From Anaerolineae bacterium (lineage in GTDB: Bacteria; Chloroflexota; Anaerolineae; 4572-78; J111), in the NCBI GenBank assembly GCA_023382535.1, contig JAHDWA010000004.1:17542-81541 (forward strand): a stretch of 64,000 nt of DNA. Reading direction: 5' to 3'. Position numbers and translations under genes: made by a program. This document shows, piece by piece, positions 18,289-27,452 of the stretch; the stretch's first letter is position 1; every line of letters begins with the position of its first letter. The notes below the pieces were generated by a model. That model saw nothing but the letters and a program-made list of their open reading frames with translations. It had not been told where the DNA came from and made no database searches.

Positions 18289-20019
18289 CTAGTCCTCCGG
18301 CGCCGGCTCCAGGTCGGCGAGCATCCGAATCGCCGTCATATTCCAGTAGCCGCGCCAGGTCGAAGGCGTCCAGTGGGGAGCGCCCTCTGCGGACGACGGC
18401 CAGTTGGTCCAGACCGTGTCGTTCATCTGGGCCCACATCCCGTTGTACCACAGGGGGATCAAGGGCATATCGGTGAGATAGGCCCGCTGGAGCTGGGAGA
18501 TGATGGCCTGCATGCCCTCCACGTCATCAACCGGGGTCTTGTCAAGCTGGTCGGTCAGATCGAAGACTTCCTGGTTGTCGTAGCGGCCGTAGTTGCCGTC
18601 CTGCATCGTGGCGATGTCCGCAATCGGGTTCCGGCCCATCCAGAGATAGTACCGCCACGGGGTGTTGGCAATCTGGGCATCGTTGGCGATCATCATGTCA
18701 AACGTGCCCTCGTTGCGCTGAGATACATACTCCGGGAAGTCCGGGAAATTAGTTTGAGCGTTGATGCCGACAGCCTGGAGGCCGTTGACGATGACCCGGT
18801 TCGACTCCATCCAGTCCGTCCAGCCGTTCGGATTGTTGATTTTCAGCTCGATCGGGGCGCCATCCGGTGTTTCGATAAAGCCATCGCCGTCGGTGTCCGT
18901 GTAACCGGCGTCGGCGAGAAGCTGCTTGGCCATGTCCGGATCGTAGCTGAAGCCCAGTTCATCCACCACCGCCTGGTCAATGTACTTCTCCCAGTTCGGC
19001 AGTAGTCCGGTTGGATTGGCCGGCAGAACCATGCCGCCGTAGACCACGTTGACGATTTGGCTGACGTCAATAGCATAAGCCACGGCTCGGCGGAAGGCGG
19101 GGTCATCCATGGGGGGTTTGGTGAGGTTCATGAGCAGCCAGGCCGTGTTGGCGGAGAGATGGTACGGGGCTTCAGGATAGTACGTTTTAACCCCGTACCC
19201 GCCCTGGACGAGCTGGGAGATGCCCGGCAGGAAGTTGTTGTTCAGATCGAACTGGCCCTGGAGAACCATCCCCAGCGCGACGTTGTTATTGCCGCTGTTG
19301 ACGATGTCAACAATCCGCGTGGGCTTGGGGTCCAGGCCCAGCGCCGCTGTCGCCCACCAGCCGTCCCGCTTTAACCAGACGACTTTGGTCTGATCAAGGG
19401 TTTCGGCGACGTAAGGCCCGGTGCATTCGGGGTCCTCGTTAAGGCCGGAGGTGATCTCTTCTACCGTTTTGGTTTCCCAGCGATGCTTTGAAACGATCGG
19501 CGTTGAGTACAGGTAGTATGACCAGCCCTGGTAGAGGGCTTCATTGAAGGTGAACTCGACGGTGGCCTCATCCACTACCTCGACGCTGCCCAGGAACTTC
19601 CAGACCGGGCTGATGCTGACCGGCGCGTCTTTGGCGGCATCAAAGGTAAATTTCACGTCCTCAGCGGTGAATGGTTCGCCGTCGGACCACTCGACACCCT
19701 GCCGAATCTTGGCCTGGTAGACAGTGTCGCTGGTCCACTCGCCGCTCTCCGCCAGCCAGGGGGTAAATTCGTCGGCCAGCGGATCGTAGATGAACAGCGG
19801 TTCATAGCAGAGGCCAAAGGTGCCCATGGCATAATTCCCTAAGTTCCAGGGATTATAGCCGGTGGGCGGGCCCCACTGAACGCCGCCGGTATAGAGGGTT
19901 TCGCTCCGCTCGTAAGTCGTAGGTTCTTGCGCGGCAGCCGGTTGGGCGGGAGCCAGGGCAATCAGGACCAGGAATAGAACCACCACGATAGTTAAAAGTT
20001 GGATTATTCGAGTTTTCAT
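18289..20019 (-). CDS. ABC transporter substrate-binding protein, family 5 (Dpp/oligosaccharide type)
   Basis: A 576-residue secreted solute-binding protein. Residues 1-32 form a signal peptide (MKTRIIQLL, hydrophobic core, AQPAAAQ). The body has the SBP_bac_5 pattern: YEPLFIYDPLADEFTPWLAES, then WSDGEPFTAEDVKFTFDAAK, then AFRRAVAYAIDVSQIV. The start is ATG 20019 with AAGGAG 9 bp upstream. The link to a GH1 enzyme and a CelR-type regulator suggests that it binds beta-glucosides or cello-oligosaccharides instead of peptides; this is inference. Confidence 0.9.
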   Translation of the reverse strand: MKTRIIQLLTIVVVLFLVLIALAPAQPAAAQEPTTYERSETLYTGGVQWGPPTGYNPWNLGNYAMGTFGLCYEPLFIYDPLADEFTPWLAESGEWTSDTVYQAKIRQGVEWSDGEPFTAEDVKFTFDAAKDAPVSISPVWKFLGSVEVVDEATVEFTFNEALYQGWSYYLYSTPIVSKHRWETKTVEEITSGLNEDPECTGPYVAETLDQTKVVWLKRDGWWATAALGLDPKPTRIVDIVNSGNNNVALGMVLQGQFDLNNNFLPGISQLVQGGYGVKTYYPEAPYHLSANTAWLLMNLTKPPMDDPAFRRAVAYAIDVSQIVNVVYGGMVLPANPTGLLPNWEKYIDQAVVDELGFSYDPDMAKQLLADAGYTDTDGDGFIETPDGAPIELKINNPNGWTDWMESNRVIVNGLQAVGINAQTNFPDFPEYVSQRNEGTFDMMIANDAQIANTPWRYYLWMGRNPIADIATMQDGNYGRYDNQEVFDLTDQLDKTPVDDVEGMQAIISQLQRAYLTDMPLIPLWYNGMWAQMNDTVWTNWPSSAEGAPHWTPSTWRGYWNMTAIRMLADLEPAPED

Positions 20020-20179
20020 TCTTTCATTCTCCTTAAAAATTATAAACATTTTCAGCTCATGGAAATTGGCACGTTGGCGCTCAATAAGTTGTTGGGTCAT
20101 CAACCTCCTTTCGCTAACGGCGTGAGCGGCAAATGCTCCTTATATGCGCCCTCTTTTATCCAAGTTCACCTCCTCTGGC

Positions 20180-21211
20180 TCAATCTTCGTATAAAGTTGA
20201 ACCGCACGAGTTCCGAATAACCAATTGGGTTGGCATAATCACGCAGCGGGGGGGTTCCGCCCCGTTCTTCAGGATATCAATGAGGTTTTCAACGGCCAGG
20301 GCGCCGACCCGCCGGATCGGCTGGCGGATGGTGGTCAGGGGAGGGTCGGAAATAGCGGCTGCGGGTAAGTCGTCAAAGCCGATGACAGCTAGCTCACCCG
20401 GCACAGCGACCCCGGCGCTGCGCAGGGCGCGTAAGGCGCCCAGGGCCATCGTATCCGAAGCCACGCAAACAGCGTCCGGCTTAGAGGGCAGCAGCCGCTG
20501 CATAGCCACGTAACCCCCCATTTCGGTGAAATCACCTTCGACGATAAGTGATTTATCAATCGTCTGGCCCCGCTCGTTGAGCGCGTTCAGGTAACCCTGC
20601 TGGCGGTCAAGACCGACAGCCGTATTAACCGGACCGGTAATGGCGGCGATCCGTTGGTAGCCCAAACGAATCAAATGGCTGGCAGCGCTGTAAGCCCCGG
20701 CCACATTGTCCACGTCTATAAAGCTGATCGGTGCGGGGTAACTGGGCCGGCCGATCATTACAAACGGCAGCTTGTTTTCCAGTAACTGGGGGATTAATGG
20801 GTCGTTGAGCGGCGAGGCGCTGACAATGATGCCGTCTACCAGCCGGTTGCGCATCACCCGGGCCAGGAGCTTTTGCTCCTCGTCTTCGGTGTGAAACAAA
20901 AAGAGGGACAGGATGTAATCGTGCGTGTTACAAGCCTGGGCAATACCCTGGAGCAGGCGAGGATAGTAAGGATCGGTGAACAGAAATTGGACGGATCGGG
21001 GGATGACCAGGCCGATAATCCCGGAGCGCTGGCCGGCCAGAGAGCGGGCGGCCGGATCAGGCCGGTAGCCGGTTTCGGCAATAACCTCTAAGACCCTTTG
21101 CCGGACCTGGGGCTTAACATTGATGTGGTCATTAACCACGCGGGAAACCGTAGAGCGGGATACTCCCGATAATTTTGCGATCTGTTCTAGCGTTAGTTTA
21201 CCCATTGGCAT
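20180..21211 (-). CDS. LacI-family repressor (CelR-like)
   Basis: 343 residues. The HTH is LTLEQIAKLSGVSRSTVSRVVND (residues about 5-27), followed by the LacI hinge and a periplasmic-binding-type sensor domain (IIGLVIPRSV ... GFDDLPAAAISDPPLTTIRQP). ATG 21211 follows AGGG; a second ATG lies two codons on. Two TGGGAGCGYTCCCA palindromes in its upstream region equal the CelR operator of Thermobifida fusca, for which cellobiose is the inducer. It probably represses itself and the downstream transporter/beta-glucosidase operon. Confidence 0.9.
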   Translation of the reverse strand: MPMGKLTLEQIAKLSGVSRSTVSRVVNDHINVKPQVRQRVLEVIAETGYRPDPAARSLAGQRSGIIGLVIPRSVQFLFTDPYYPRLLQGIAQACNTHDYILSLFLFHTEDEEQKLLARVMRNRLVDGIIVSASPLNDPLIPQLLENKLPFVMIGRPSYPAPISFIDVDNVAGAYSAASHLIRLGYQRIAAITGPVNTAVGLDRQQGYLNALNERGQTIDKSLIVEGDFTEMGGYVAMQRLLPSKPDAVCVASDTMALGALRALRSAGVAVPGELAVIGFDDLPAAAISDPPLTTIRQPIRRVGALAVENLIDILKNGAEPPRCVIMPTQLVIRNSCGSTLYED

Positions 21212-21223
21212 CGGTGCCCTAAC

Positions 21224-21237
21224 TGGGAGCGTTCCCA
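21224..21237. promoter_or_regulatory. LacI/CelR-type operator 1
   Basis: TGGGAGCGTTCCCA, one mismatch from the perfect palindrome TGGGAGCGCTCCCA, lies 13 bp upstream of the LacI-family start, where it could block transcription or translation initiation. Confidence 0.8.
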
Positions 21238-21355
21238 ATAATACGCTAAAAAAACAAGAATTATGACGCTTTTTGAGAAAATACTTGAAGAATTGTAGAA
21301 ATTAACGAAATAAACGCCGTTAACTTGCCTGGGATATAGGAGATCAGCTCTGTTC

Positions 21356-21375
21356 TTCTGGGAGCGCTCCCAGAA
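21356..21375. promoter_or_regulatory. LacI/CelR-type operator 2, perfect palindrome
   Basis: TTCTGGGAGCGCTCCCAGAA is a perfect 20-bp palindrome with the CelR core TGGGAGCGCTCCCA, 132 bp upstream of operator 1. The spacing allows DNA looping between the two sites. Confidence 0.85.
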
Positions 21376-21467
21376 ATTACCTCCAGATTACTCCAATTGC
21401 CCCGGGTTGTCAAATTCTTCCTCACGTTTTTCCCTTACCCCTGCAAGCAAAATCACTATAATTTTGA

Positions 21468-21690
21468 ATGAGTTTTTACAAAAGTGGGGTTCCAGGCCAT
21501 GCTCGGTCATCGCCCGCAGGTAGCCGCTGCGGCGTTCCTGAATGCTGGGGTAAGAGCGGGCAGGCTGCCGACGATGGCAATACGCCGGTGTCCATTTTCA
21601 ATGAGATAGGTGGTCGCCTGGTAAGCGCCCGCCTCGTTGTCGGTAATGACGGCATCGTACTGGTTGGTGGCAGCGTAGGCATCTACCTAA
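21468..21690 (-). pseudogene. LacI-family regulator remnant (frameshifted)
   Basis: The minus strand encodes DAVITDNEAGAYQATTYLIE and NGHRRIAIVGSLP, then after a one-base shift SYPSIQERRSGYLRAMTEHG, all matching the effector domain of LacI regulators. No HTH or C-terminal part remains. It lies behind the CelR-like regulator, so it may be the debris of a duplicated or older sugar regulator. Confidence 0.7.
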
Positions 21691-21863
21691 ACATTGAGTA
21701 ATTTTAATAAATTTATTAAAAGTTTAGTGGTAAGCGGGGGGATTGTTTTTCAATATAGCTTGGCGCCAATTATGGTCACATCACGAAACAGGGGCGGGTC
21801 TTGGGTGACCCATAAACGGTAATGTTGGGATTCATCATATCGCTTCATAAAGTTGTCTTGAAA

Positions 21864-21898
21864 TTAAAAAGCCCTACCGCTAAAGGTAGGACTTTTGT
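21864..21898 (-). terminator. Rho-independent terminator of the 150-aa membrane protein gene
   Basis: An inverted repeat AAAAGCCCTACC / GGTAGGACTTTT (21867-21896) with a short loop lies 35 bp after the stop of the minus-strand membrane protein gene. On that strand the stem ends in TTTTT. Confidence 0.75.
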
Positions 21899-21932
21899 TG
21901 TTTGGGAATGTTAAGGATTATGGGCGAATTAC

Positions 21933-22385
21933 TTACAACCGCCGGTTCAAGGGCACAAATAAAATACCGGTCACAACGCCATAGATGACATGCCCCAGCA
22001 GGCTCATCCATTGCGGGCCGCCAATCATGAACACCATCTGGGTCATGCCCAGCATGAGCGGCATGAGAATCAAAGCACCCAGAACCCACCAGATGACACC
22101 ATAAACCCCTCCGCCAATAATCGCGGTGGCCCAACCGGAGGGGAGACGGGTGACAATGACCCCAAACGTGGCTCCAATAAATGCACTGATAATCATATGC
22201 ACAATAAAGCCCACAACGGCATTCTCTTGCCCGACCAGCATGCCGACCATCGGCAGCATTCCCATCATGCCCATCATCAGGCCAAAGACCAGCCCGCCGC
22301 CTAACCCGGCGATGGCTCCCGCCTTTATGGCTGTTGACATCGAACGACCCTGAGTTTGAATTGAATGATTAGTTGTGCTAGACAT
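21933..22385 (-). CDS. Methionine-rich four-helix membrane protein
   Basis: 150 residues. A polar N-terminus of 17 residues precedes four membrane helices (about 18-45, 58-80, 86-110, 122-145). Helices 1 and 3 are rich in Gly and Met (MMGMMGMLPMVGM, LMPLMLGMTQMVFM). No family is assigned. Methionine clusters can bind copper or silver, but the pattern may simply reflect helix packing. ATG 22385 follows GGAGGT at 8 bp. A good terminator follows, so it is a single-gene unit. Confidence 0.65.
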   Translation of the reverse strand: MSSTTNHSIQTQGRSMSTAIKAGAIAGLGGGLVFGLMMGMMGMLPMVGMLVGQENAVVGFIVHMIISAFIGATFGVIVTRLPSGWATAIIGGGVYGVIWWVLGALILMPLMLGMTQMVFMIGGPQWMSLLGHVIYGVVTGILFVPLNRRL

Positions 22386-22561
22386 ATCTCATACCTCCAT
22401 CAAATTTAGTAGAATTTTTGCTCTCAATCATCTGGTTGAGAGTTTTGGATGAACTTTAATACGGGCAATTTTAGGCTAACAACTTGGTGATTTCTGTAAG
22501 CTATCTTACACTCAAGGCATTTAAAATCAGGTAAAATAAAACTATACGCATTGGCATTTTT

Positions 22562-23938
22562 ATGGAAAGGCCTAAGAATAAGATGAAGCATTTTATCTGG
22601 ATTGGTTCAGCTATTTTGACACTAACAATGGTTGCGGCCCAATGCGGAGTTATCTCTCCAGCTACCGTAAGCGGGGATAAAAACAGTCAGGCGGTTCAAG
22701 CTTCAGCCGATAAATCTGAAGCAGTTCAAGAAAGCGCCGGTAAAGCAGAAATGTCGGAAGAAAATCCTATTGATACCGCAAAAACAGAGACAGCCCGGGA
22801 GGCCGGCGTTCACTCTGCCGATTGTACCGATCCTTTTGCTGGAATCAATCTGAGATTTACCCCGGACGTTTGGACAGCGGAAAACCTGGCCCGGTATGCC
22901 GGGGCGGAAATCGTTGCGCCTAACAGTGGCCTCAAAACCAACTTCTGCAAACATAGGGCCGACTACAAGGATATTCTCTCCGGCGGTCCACCCCCGGACG
23001 GCATCCCACCCATTGACGACCCTATCTTTGACTCCGTCGCTAAAGGTGACGAATGGTTAGCGGATGTACAACCCGTCATCGCTCTGGCCATCGGGGATGA
23101 GGCAAAAGCTTACCCGCTGGCGATTCTCACTCGCCACGAGATTGCCAATGACGAGATTGCCGGCGTCCCCGTCGCTGTGACCTTTTGCCCGCTGTGCAAT
23201 GCGGCGGTTGTGTTTAAGCGGGAGGTCAACGGTGAGGTGTTACGGTTTGGCGTCTCCGGCAACCTGCGCCACAGTGATTTGATTATGTGGGACAACAAAA
23301 CTCTCTCCTGGTGGCAGCAGTTTACCGGTGAGGCCATTGTCGGCGATCTGACCGGTACGCAGCTTGAACTGATCCCGGCCCAACTGGTCGCCTGGAAGGA
23401 TTTCAAAGCCGCTTATCCCAACGGCACGGTGCTGTCTAACCGGGGTCGCCCCTATGGTCAAAATCCCTATGTAGGCTATGATTCTTCACCTCAACCTTTC
23501 CTGTTTTCAGGCACACCTGATCCACGCCTGCCAGCCACTGAGCGAGTGCTGGGCGTTTTCTCCGGTAAAAGTGCAGCGGCCTATCCATTATCCCTCATCG
23601 CCGAAAAGGGTGTGATCGAAGATACTTTTGCAGACCAGCAGATTGTCATCTTTTACGAGCCGGGCCAGGTGTCCGCGCTTGATAAAGGCGAGATTGCCGA
23701 GTCCAGAGAAGTGGGTTCAGCCGCCATGTTCATTCCTGAGGTGGACGGACGATCCCTGACTTTTAGCTACAAGGATGGAGCCATCGCCGATAACGAAACC
23801 GGCAGCGAATGGGATGTCTTTGGCCGAGCGATCAAAGGGGAGTTAGCCGGAAAGCAACTTCAGCCAATGTTGAGCCATGTGCATTTCTGGTTTGCCTGGG
23901 CTGCTTTTAGGCCGGATACGATGGTTTATGGTGGCTAG
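22562..23938 (+). CDS. DUF3179 domain lipoprotein
   Basis: 458 residues. The N-terminus has a basic start, a hydrophobic core and MVAAQC, a likely lipobox with Cys29, so it is probably lipid-anchored outside the membrane. A low-complexity linker (to about residue 80) leads into a DUF3179 domain: AIGDEAKAYPLAILTRHEI, TFCPLCNAAVVF with a Cys-x2-Cys pair, and SHVHFWFAWAAFRP near the end. The biochemical role of DUF3179 is unknown. It is followed by a thioredoxin-like gene, so a redox context is suggested. Start 22562 or 22583; neither has a strong ribosome site. Confidence 0.85.
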   Translation: MERPKNKMKHFIWIGSAILTLTMVAAQCGVISPATVSGDKNSQAVQASADKSEAVQESAGKAEMSEENPIDTAKTETAREAGVHSADCTDPFAGINLRFTPDVWTAENLARYAGAEIVAPNSGLKTNFCKHRADYKDILSGGPPPDGIPPIDDPIFDSVAKGDEWLADVQPVIALAIGDEAKAYPLAILTRHEIANDEIAGVPVAVTFCPLCNAAVVFKREVNGEVLRFGVSGNLRHSDLIMWDNKTLSWWQQFTGEAIVGDLTGTQLELIPAQLVAWKDFKAAYPNGTVLSNRGRPYGQNPYVGYDSSPQPFLFSGTPDPRLPATERVLGVFSGKSAAAYPLSLIAEKGVIEDTFADQQIVIFYEPGQVSALDKGEIAESREVGSAAMFIPEVDGRSLTFSYKDGAIADNETGSEWDVFGRAIKGELAGKQLQPMLSHVHFWFAWAAFRPDTMVYGG

Positions 23939-24067
23939 TCCTGCCGCCACACGTTTTTGGAATCGCCCTTACTTACCTGGATCCCGTGGTTGTGATAAAA
24001 TTGAAGCTGAAAATAGGGCAAGATGGGTCTTCGTTGAGAGTTCTCAAGAGGGGATGGAGTTACTGGC

Positions 24068-24328
24068 ATGAAACCGGTCTTAAAGATTTTTGTCACCGAG
24101 CACTGCTCTGGCTGTATTGAAGCCCGCCGCATTGCGGCTGAGGTGGCCCAGGATTATCCCCACCTTGAGGTAGAAATCATTGACCTCGATACACCCGGTG
24201 TAAGCGTGCCTGAAGCAGTCTTTGCTACCCCAACCTACGTGCTCAACAATCGCATCGTCTCGCTCGGTACGCCCAGCCCGGCCGAGATAGCCCAATGGGC
24301 TAACGAGGCCAGACTTAATCCCATGTAG
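24068..24328 (+). CDS. Thioredoxin-like protein with CSGC active site
   Basis: 86 residues, a minimal thioredoxin/glutaredoxin fold: KIFVTEHCSGCIEARRIA with a CxxC dithiol (Cys14, Cys17), then the FATPTYVLNNRIV strand with cis-Pro. No signal peptide, so cytoplasmic. It lies between the DUF3179 lipoprotein and a Crp/Fnr regulator (17 bp gap) on the same strand. Confidence 0.85.
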   Translation: MKPVLKIFVTEHCSGCIEARRIAAEVAQDYPHLEVEIIDLDTPGVSVPEAVFATPTYVLNNRIVSLGTPSPAEIAQWANEARLNPM

Positions 24329-24345
24329 CCGGATGAGCCAAGCCT

Positions 24346-25017
24346 ATGGACACCAGCGAAAAAATAAACTACCTGCGTATGGTGGATGTTTTTCAAGGGC
24401 TATCCCCAGCGGAAATGGAGGAGATGGACCACACCACCACCATGAGCACCTGCCGGCGGGGTAAGATTTTTTACCGGCCCGAAGATGCCAGCGAGGTCCT
24501 CTTTATTCTGAAAAAAGGCCGGGTGCAGCTCTACCGGCTCTCGCCCGAGGGCAAAAAGCTGGTGGTCGCCACCCTTGGACCCGGCACAATTTTTGGAGAA
24601 ATGGGTATCATCGGCCAGGGCATGCACAGCAAATTTGCCGAAGCTGTTGAAGACTGCCTGCTGTGCGTGATGAGCGGCCATGATGTGGAGCGCCTGATCC
24701 TCAGCAAACCGGTGGTGGCGCTGCGTTTTATGAAAGTGATGGCCGACCGGCTGAATACAGCCGAAGCCCGGCTGGAAGACCTGGCCTTTAAAGGCATCCC
24801 GGCCCGGCTGGCCGCCTTGCTGCTACACCTACACCAGGAACAGGGTGGCAGCATCCACGGTTATACTCACCAGGATTTGGCCGAAGCCATTGGCACCTAC
24901 CGCGAGACGGCCACCCAAACCCTCAATGAGTTCAAGGCCAGGCGTTTGATTGGGATTGGCCGCAAGCAAATTGACATCCTCGATCCGGTTGGGCTGGCCC
25001 AAATCGCCGCGGAATAG
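24346..25017 (+). CDS. Crp/Fnr family transcriptional regulator
   Basis: 223 residues. A cyclic-nucleotide-binding-like beta barrel (about 15-130, [21 protein letters not shown]) is followed by a dimer helix and a winged HTH (about 150-215) with [20 protein letters not shown], the Crp recognition helix region. The four N-terminal FNR cysteines are absent, so it is not an FNR iron-sulphur sensor. The ligand is unknown. It likely controls its own operon of redox and glycosyltransferase genes. Confidence 0.9.
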   Translation: MDTSEKINYLRMVDVFQGLSPAEMEEMDHTTTMSTCRRGKIFYRPEDASEVLFILKKGRVQLYRLSPEGKKLVVATLGPGTIFGEMGIIGQGMHSKFAEAVEDCLLCVMSGHDVERLILSKPVVALRFMKVMADRLNTAEARLEDLAFKGIPARLAALLLHLHQEQGGSIHGYTHQDLAEAIGTYRETATQTLNEFKARRLIGIGRKQIDILDPVGLAQIAAE

Positions 25018-25021
25018 ACCC

Positions 25022-25696
25022 ATGCTGATCTCCGTTATTGTCCCGACTTTAAATAATGAGGGAACCATTGCCGCTACCCTGGTTGATCTGAGGCAGCAGT
25101 CCGGCGACTTTGAAGTGATTGTTGTGGATGGAGGCAGCACGGATCAGACACTGGGGTTGATTAAGGGTGAGGTCAAGATTGTTCCGCTGCTGGACACCAG
25201 GGGTGGACCACTGCTCAATGCCGGGGCCGCAGCCGCCAGGGGTGAGGTGCTGCTTTTCCTCTGGCCCAATAGCCGCTTGCCGCTCAACATCCTGCCGGCG
25301 ATTGAGCGGAACCTGACCCTGTTACCCCAAATGATCGGCGGCAATTTTCATCTAAAATTTGATAAAGACACGCTTTTCAGCCGCTGGCTGGCGCGTTGGA
25401 TCAAGCAGCAACGATACAGGGGCCACTATTACGGTCACAGCGGCATTTTTATTCGCCGGGAAGTCTTTCGGGCCCTGGGTGGCTTTCAACCCTATGAGAT
25501 TTTGGCGGATTACGATTTGGCCCGACGGATGGAAATGTACGGACCGACGGTTTATCTACCGGAGGTTATAACGGCTCCTATTCCTGGATTTTGGGGTCGT
25601 AACATTTTGAAGGCCATTTTCATCGGGCTAGTTATTCCTGCCCTCTTCAGAGTCGGTGTTCACCCCAACCGCCTGGTGGTCTTCCTCGATTCATAA
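25022..25696 (+). CDS. Family 2 glycosyltransferase (TIGR04283-like)
   Basis: 224 residues. GT-A fold start: LISVIVPTLNNEGTIAATL, then VIVVDGGSTDQT, then GGPLLNAGAAAARGEVLLFL. DYDLARRMEMYGPTVYLPEV near the end resembles the TIGR04283 group, named for arsenosugar biosynthesis, although the DxD is altered (WPNSR). ATG 25022 lies 4 bp after the Crp gene stop, so it is part of the same operon. The acceptor is unknown. Confidence 0.8.
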   Translation: MLISVIVPTLNNEGTIAATLVDLRQQSGDFEVIVVDGGSTDQTLGLIKGEVKIVPLLDTRGGPLLNAGAAAARGEVLLFLWPNSRLPLNILPAIERNLTLLPQMIGGNFHLKFDKDTLFSRWLARWIKQQRYRGHYYGHSGIFIRREVFRALGGFQPYEILADYDLARRMEMYGPTVYLPEVITAPIPGFWGRNILKAIFIGLVIPALFRVGVHPNRLVVFLDS

Positions 25697-25998
25697 CCCC
25701 AACTCCGCCAACCAGGGAGAGTAACTTTGCTCATAAGCCTACCTCAAATAATCTGGCAATGTCATAAAGATTTAATTGTAAGCGAGAGGGATTGTTTTCC
25801 AGTTCGGCCCGGTTATCGGGAAATTTTTACCCCCAAGTTGCCTATTCTGGAATTTCCATAGTAGAATTAGATTTGGCAGGTGAGGGGAGTCATTAATCGT
25901 TTCTATTACCGGCGCAAAAGTGCGGCAGCGTGCAGAGGGCCGGTACTCTTTACCCAAATCGGGACTAAAATCATTCACACTAAAGGAGAAAACGATTC
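25697..25998. other. 302-bp intergenic stretch before YvbH-like gene
   Basis: No gene is supported. A string GTAAGCGAGAGGGATTGTTT (25778-25797) has weaker relatives at 21730 (GTAAGCGGGGGGATTGTTT) and 27185 (GTTAGCAAGGGAATTGTTC), perhaps a small recurring intergenic motif. AAAGGAG lies just upstream of the next start. Confidence 0.4.
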
Positions 25999-26610
25999 AT
26001 GTTCAAAAAGCTTGCTTCCGATGCGCTTGGCCTGAGTGATATTGGTGCGGTGATCAGGCCGCAGGATTACGACAAGGTCGAGTCCGATGATTACGTCATG
26101 CACGAGGACGGAGAAAAAATCTTCTTCCTGATCAAATCCAAGTCAGATGAATACTGCTTTACCAACAAAGCCCTGATCCACGTTGATGGAACCTCAGCAA
26201 TGAGCAAAAAACGCACGCTCAGACGCCTTGATTACCACCACCACGTCATCGAGGATGTCGCCCTGGAAACCGCCGGTACGATGGATATGGACATCGAGAT
26301 TAAGTTTAGTATGGGCGAACATGCCTATTCCATTGACGTGAACAAAAAGCATATGGAAGAACTCAAAGACCTGTACAAGGCCCTGATCAAAATTGGGTCA
26401 CTCCAGCGAGAAAATGCGAAACTTCTGCAATATGCTCAGGACAGCCTGGAGACGGCCTCAAACTCCCTCGGCCGTTCTTCCAGTTCAACCACCCTCGAAG
26501 AACAATTCAAAGCCATCAATCAATATGCCTTTGCCTGGCTGAAGCAGGCCCACGACACCTACATGCTCAAAGATTTTGGCTCGGTTTTTGAAAAATTCAT
26601 CAAAAACTAA
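25999..26610 (+). CDS. PH-domain protein, YvbH-like
   Basis: 203 residues. Residues about 10-125 form a bacterial PH domain (bPH_1; EKIFFLIKSKSDEYCFTNKA, YSIDVNKKHMEELKDLYKAL), followed by a helical YvbH extension (about 130-200). Close in plan to Bacillus subtilis YvbH, whose function is unknown. Single gene with AAAGGAG upstream; a palindrome follows its stop by 10 bp. Confidence 0.85.
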   Translation: MFKKLASDALGLSDIGAVIRPQDYDKVESDDYVMHEDGEKIFFLIKSKSDEYCFTNKALIHVDGTSAMSKKRTLRRLDYHHHVIEDVALETAGTMDMDIEIKFSMGEHAYSIDVNKKHMEELKDLYKALIKIGSLQRENAKLLQYAQDSLETASNSLGRSSSSTTLEEQFKAINQYAFAWLKQAHDTYMLKDFGSVFEKFIKN

Positions 26611-26619
26611 GCTAAATTC

Positions 26620-26664
26620 CCAGTCTCGTTCCCACGCTTCGCGTCAGTTTGGGAACGAGACTGG
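26620..26664. repeat. Palindromic extragenic repeat
   Basis: A perfect 15-bp inverted repeat, CCAGTCTCGTTCCCA and TGGGAACGAGACTGG, with a 15-nt loop, sits between two converging genes and abuts the stop of the minus-strand one. The GTTCCCACGC ... GGGAAC core is a recurring repeat type in many Chloroflexota and cyanobacteria. It may also end transcription of both genes. Confidence 0.75.
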
Positions 26665-27096
26665 TCAGGCTTCTGCTTCGGCAATCCCCTGGATAATCTG
26701 CGCGCCCAGGTTGGCGGCGGGCAAACCGCGAAACAGAAACGCCAGGTTAACCACGGCGCTTAGCTCCTCCCAGGTTGCCCCGGCCCGGCGGGCGGCAATG
26801 GCGTGCAGGCGCGCGGCGTCGGCCAGGGTCATGAGCAGCATCCCAAACAGCATCAGTTGGGCCGTCTTCGTATCAAAACAGGGGGGATACATCGCTTTTA
26901 GGCGAACGGCTTCCTGCATGGCCAGCAGTTCGGGATCCAACCGGGCCAGCAAATCGGTCCGGGCTTGAATCCGGGGGGGAACAAAGCCGATCAGGTCAGT
27001 GTAGACCTGCCGCAGCGCCTCGACTTCGGCCTCGTCCATCTGCAAGGGGGGGAGGCTCGCATTCTGCGACAGATGATCAGTGTCACTTTGACTCAT
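26665..27096 (-). CDS. Carboxymuconolactone decarboxylase-like (CMD/AhpD-type) protein
   Basis: 143 residues. The helical CMD domain is seen in FDTKTAQLMLFGMLLMTLA and HAIAARRAGATWEELSAVVN. The AhpD Cys-x2-Cys is absent, so a peroxidase-type role is unlikely. CMD proteins range from gamma-carboxymuconolactone decarboxylases to small oxidoreductases. It faces away from the aromatic meta-cleavage operon, which makes a link to that pathway possible. ATG 27096 with AAAGGTGA 6 bp upstream decides the start. Confidence 0.75.
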   Translation of the reverse strand: MSQSDTDHLSQNASLPPLQMDEAEVEALRQVYTDLIGFVPPRIQARTDLLARLDPELLAMQEAVRLKAMYPPCFDTKTAQLMLFGMLLMTLADAARLHAIAARRAGATWEELSAVVNLAFLFRGLPAANLGAQIIQGIAEAEA

Positions 27097-27274
27097 AAAT
27101 TTCACCTTTAACGTTGGCTACTGAGGCGCTTCGCACCTCTTGGGCTGATTTTGACGATGCCTTAAGTATCACTAAAAGATCGGTTGTTAGCAAGGGAATT
27201 GTTCAGTTATTCCGAATTTAAGGGAAACTTTTTCAGAATACGCTCCGGATTTTCGGCATATACGAACACGATGG

Positions 27275-27302
27275 TTGGCAAGTTGTCGCGGGCCTGTATA
27301 AT
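27275..27302 (+). promoter_or_regulatory. Sigma-70 promoter of the meta-cleavage operon
   Basis: TTGGCA (27275-27280), a 16-bp spacer, then TATAAT (27297-27302), 150 bp upstream of the dioxygenase gene. Both boxes are near consensus. The 150-bp leader may hold the IclR operator. The rest of the 27097-27452 gap has no gene. Confidence 0.65.
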
Positions 27303-27452
27303 AGAAGTATCCGCACATCTTTGTCACGTCACTAACATCTCTTCCACCGCAGCTGCAAGTCACCAAAAAATAGTAGGGTAGCAGGAGCGGATAATTTTCT
27401 GGCTGCTGCCTACTCACTACCGTCCACTATTTTCAAAGTCCAAGGGGGGACT

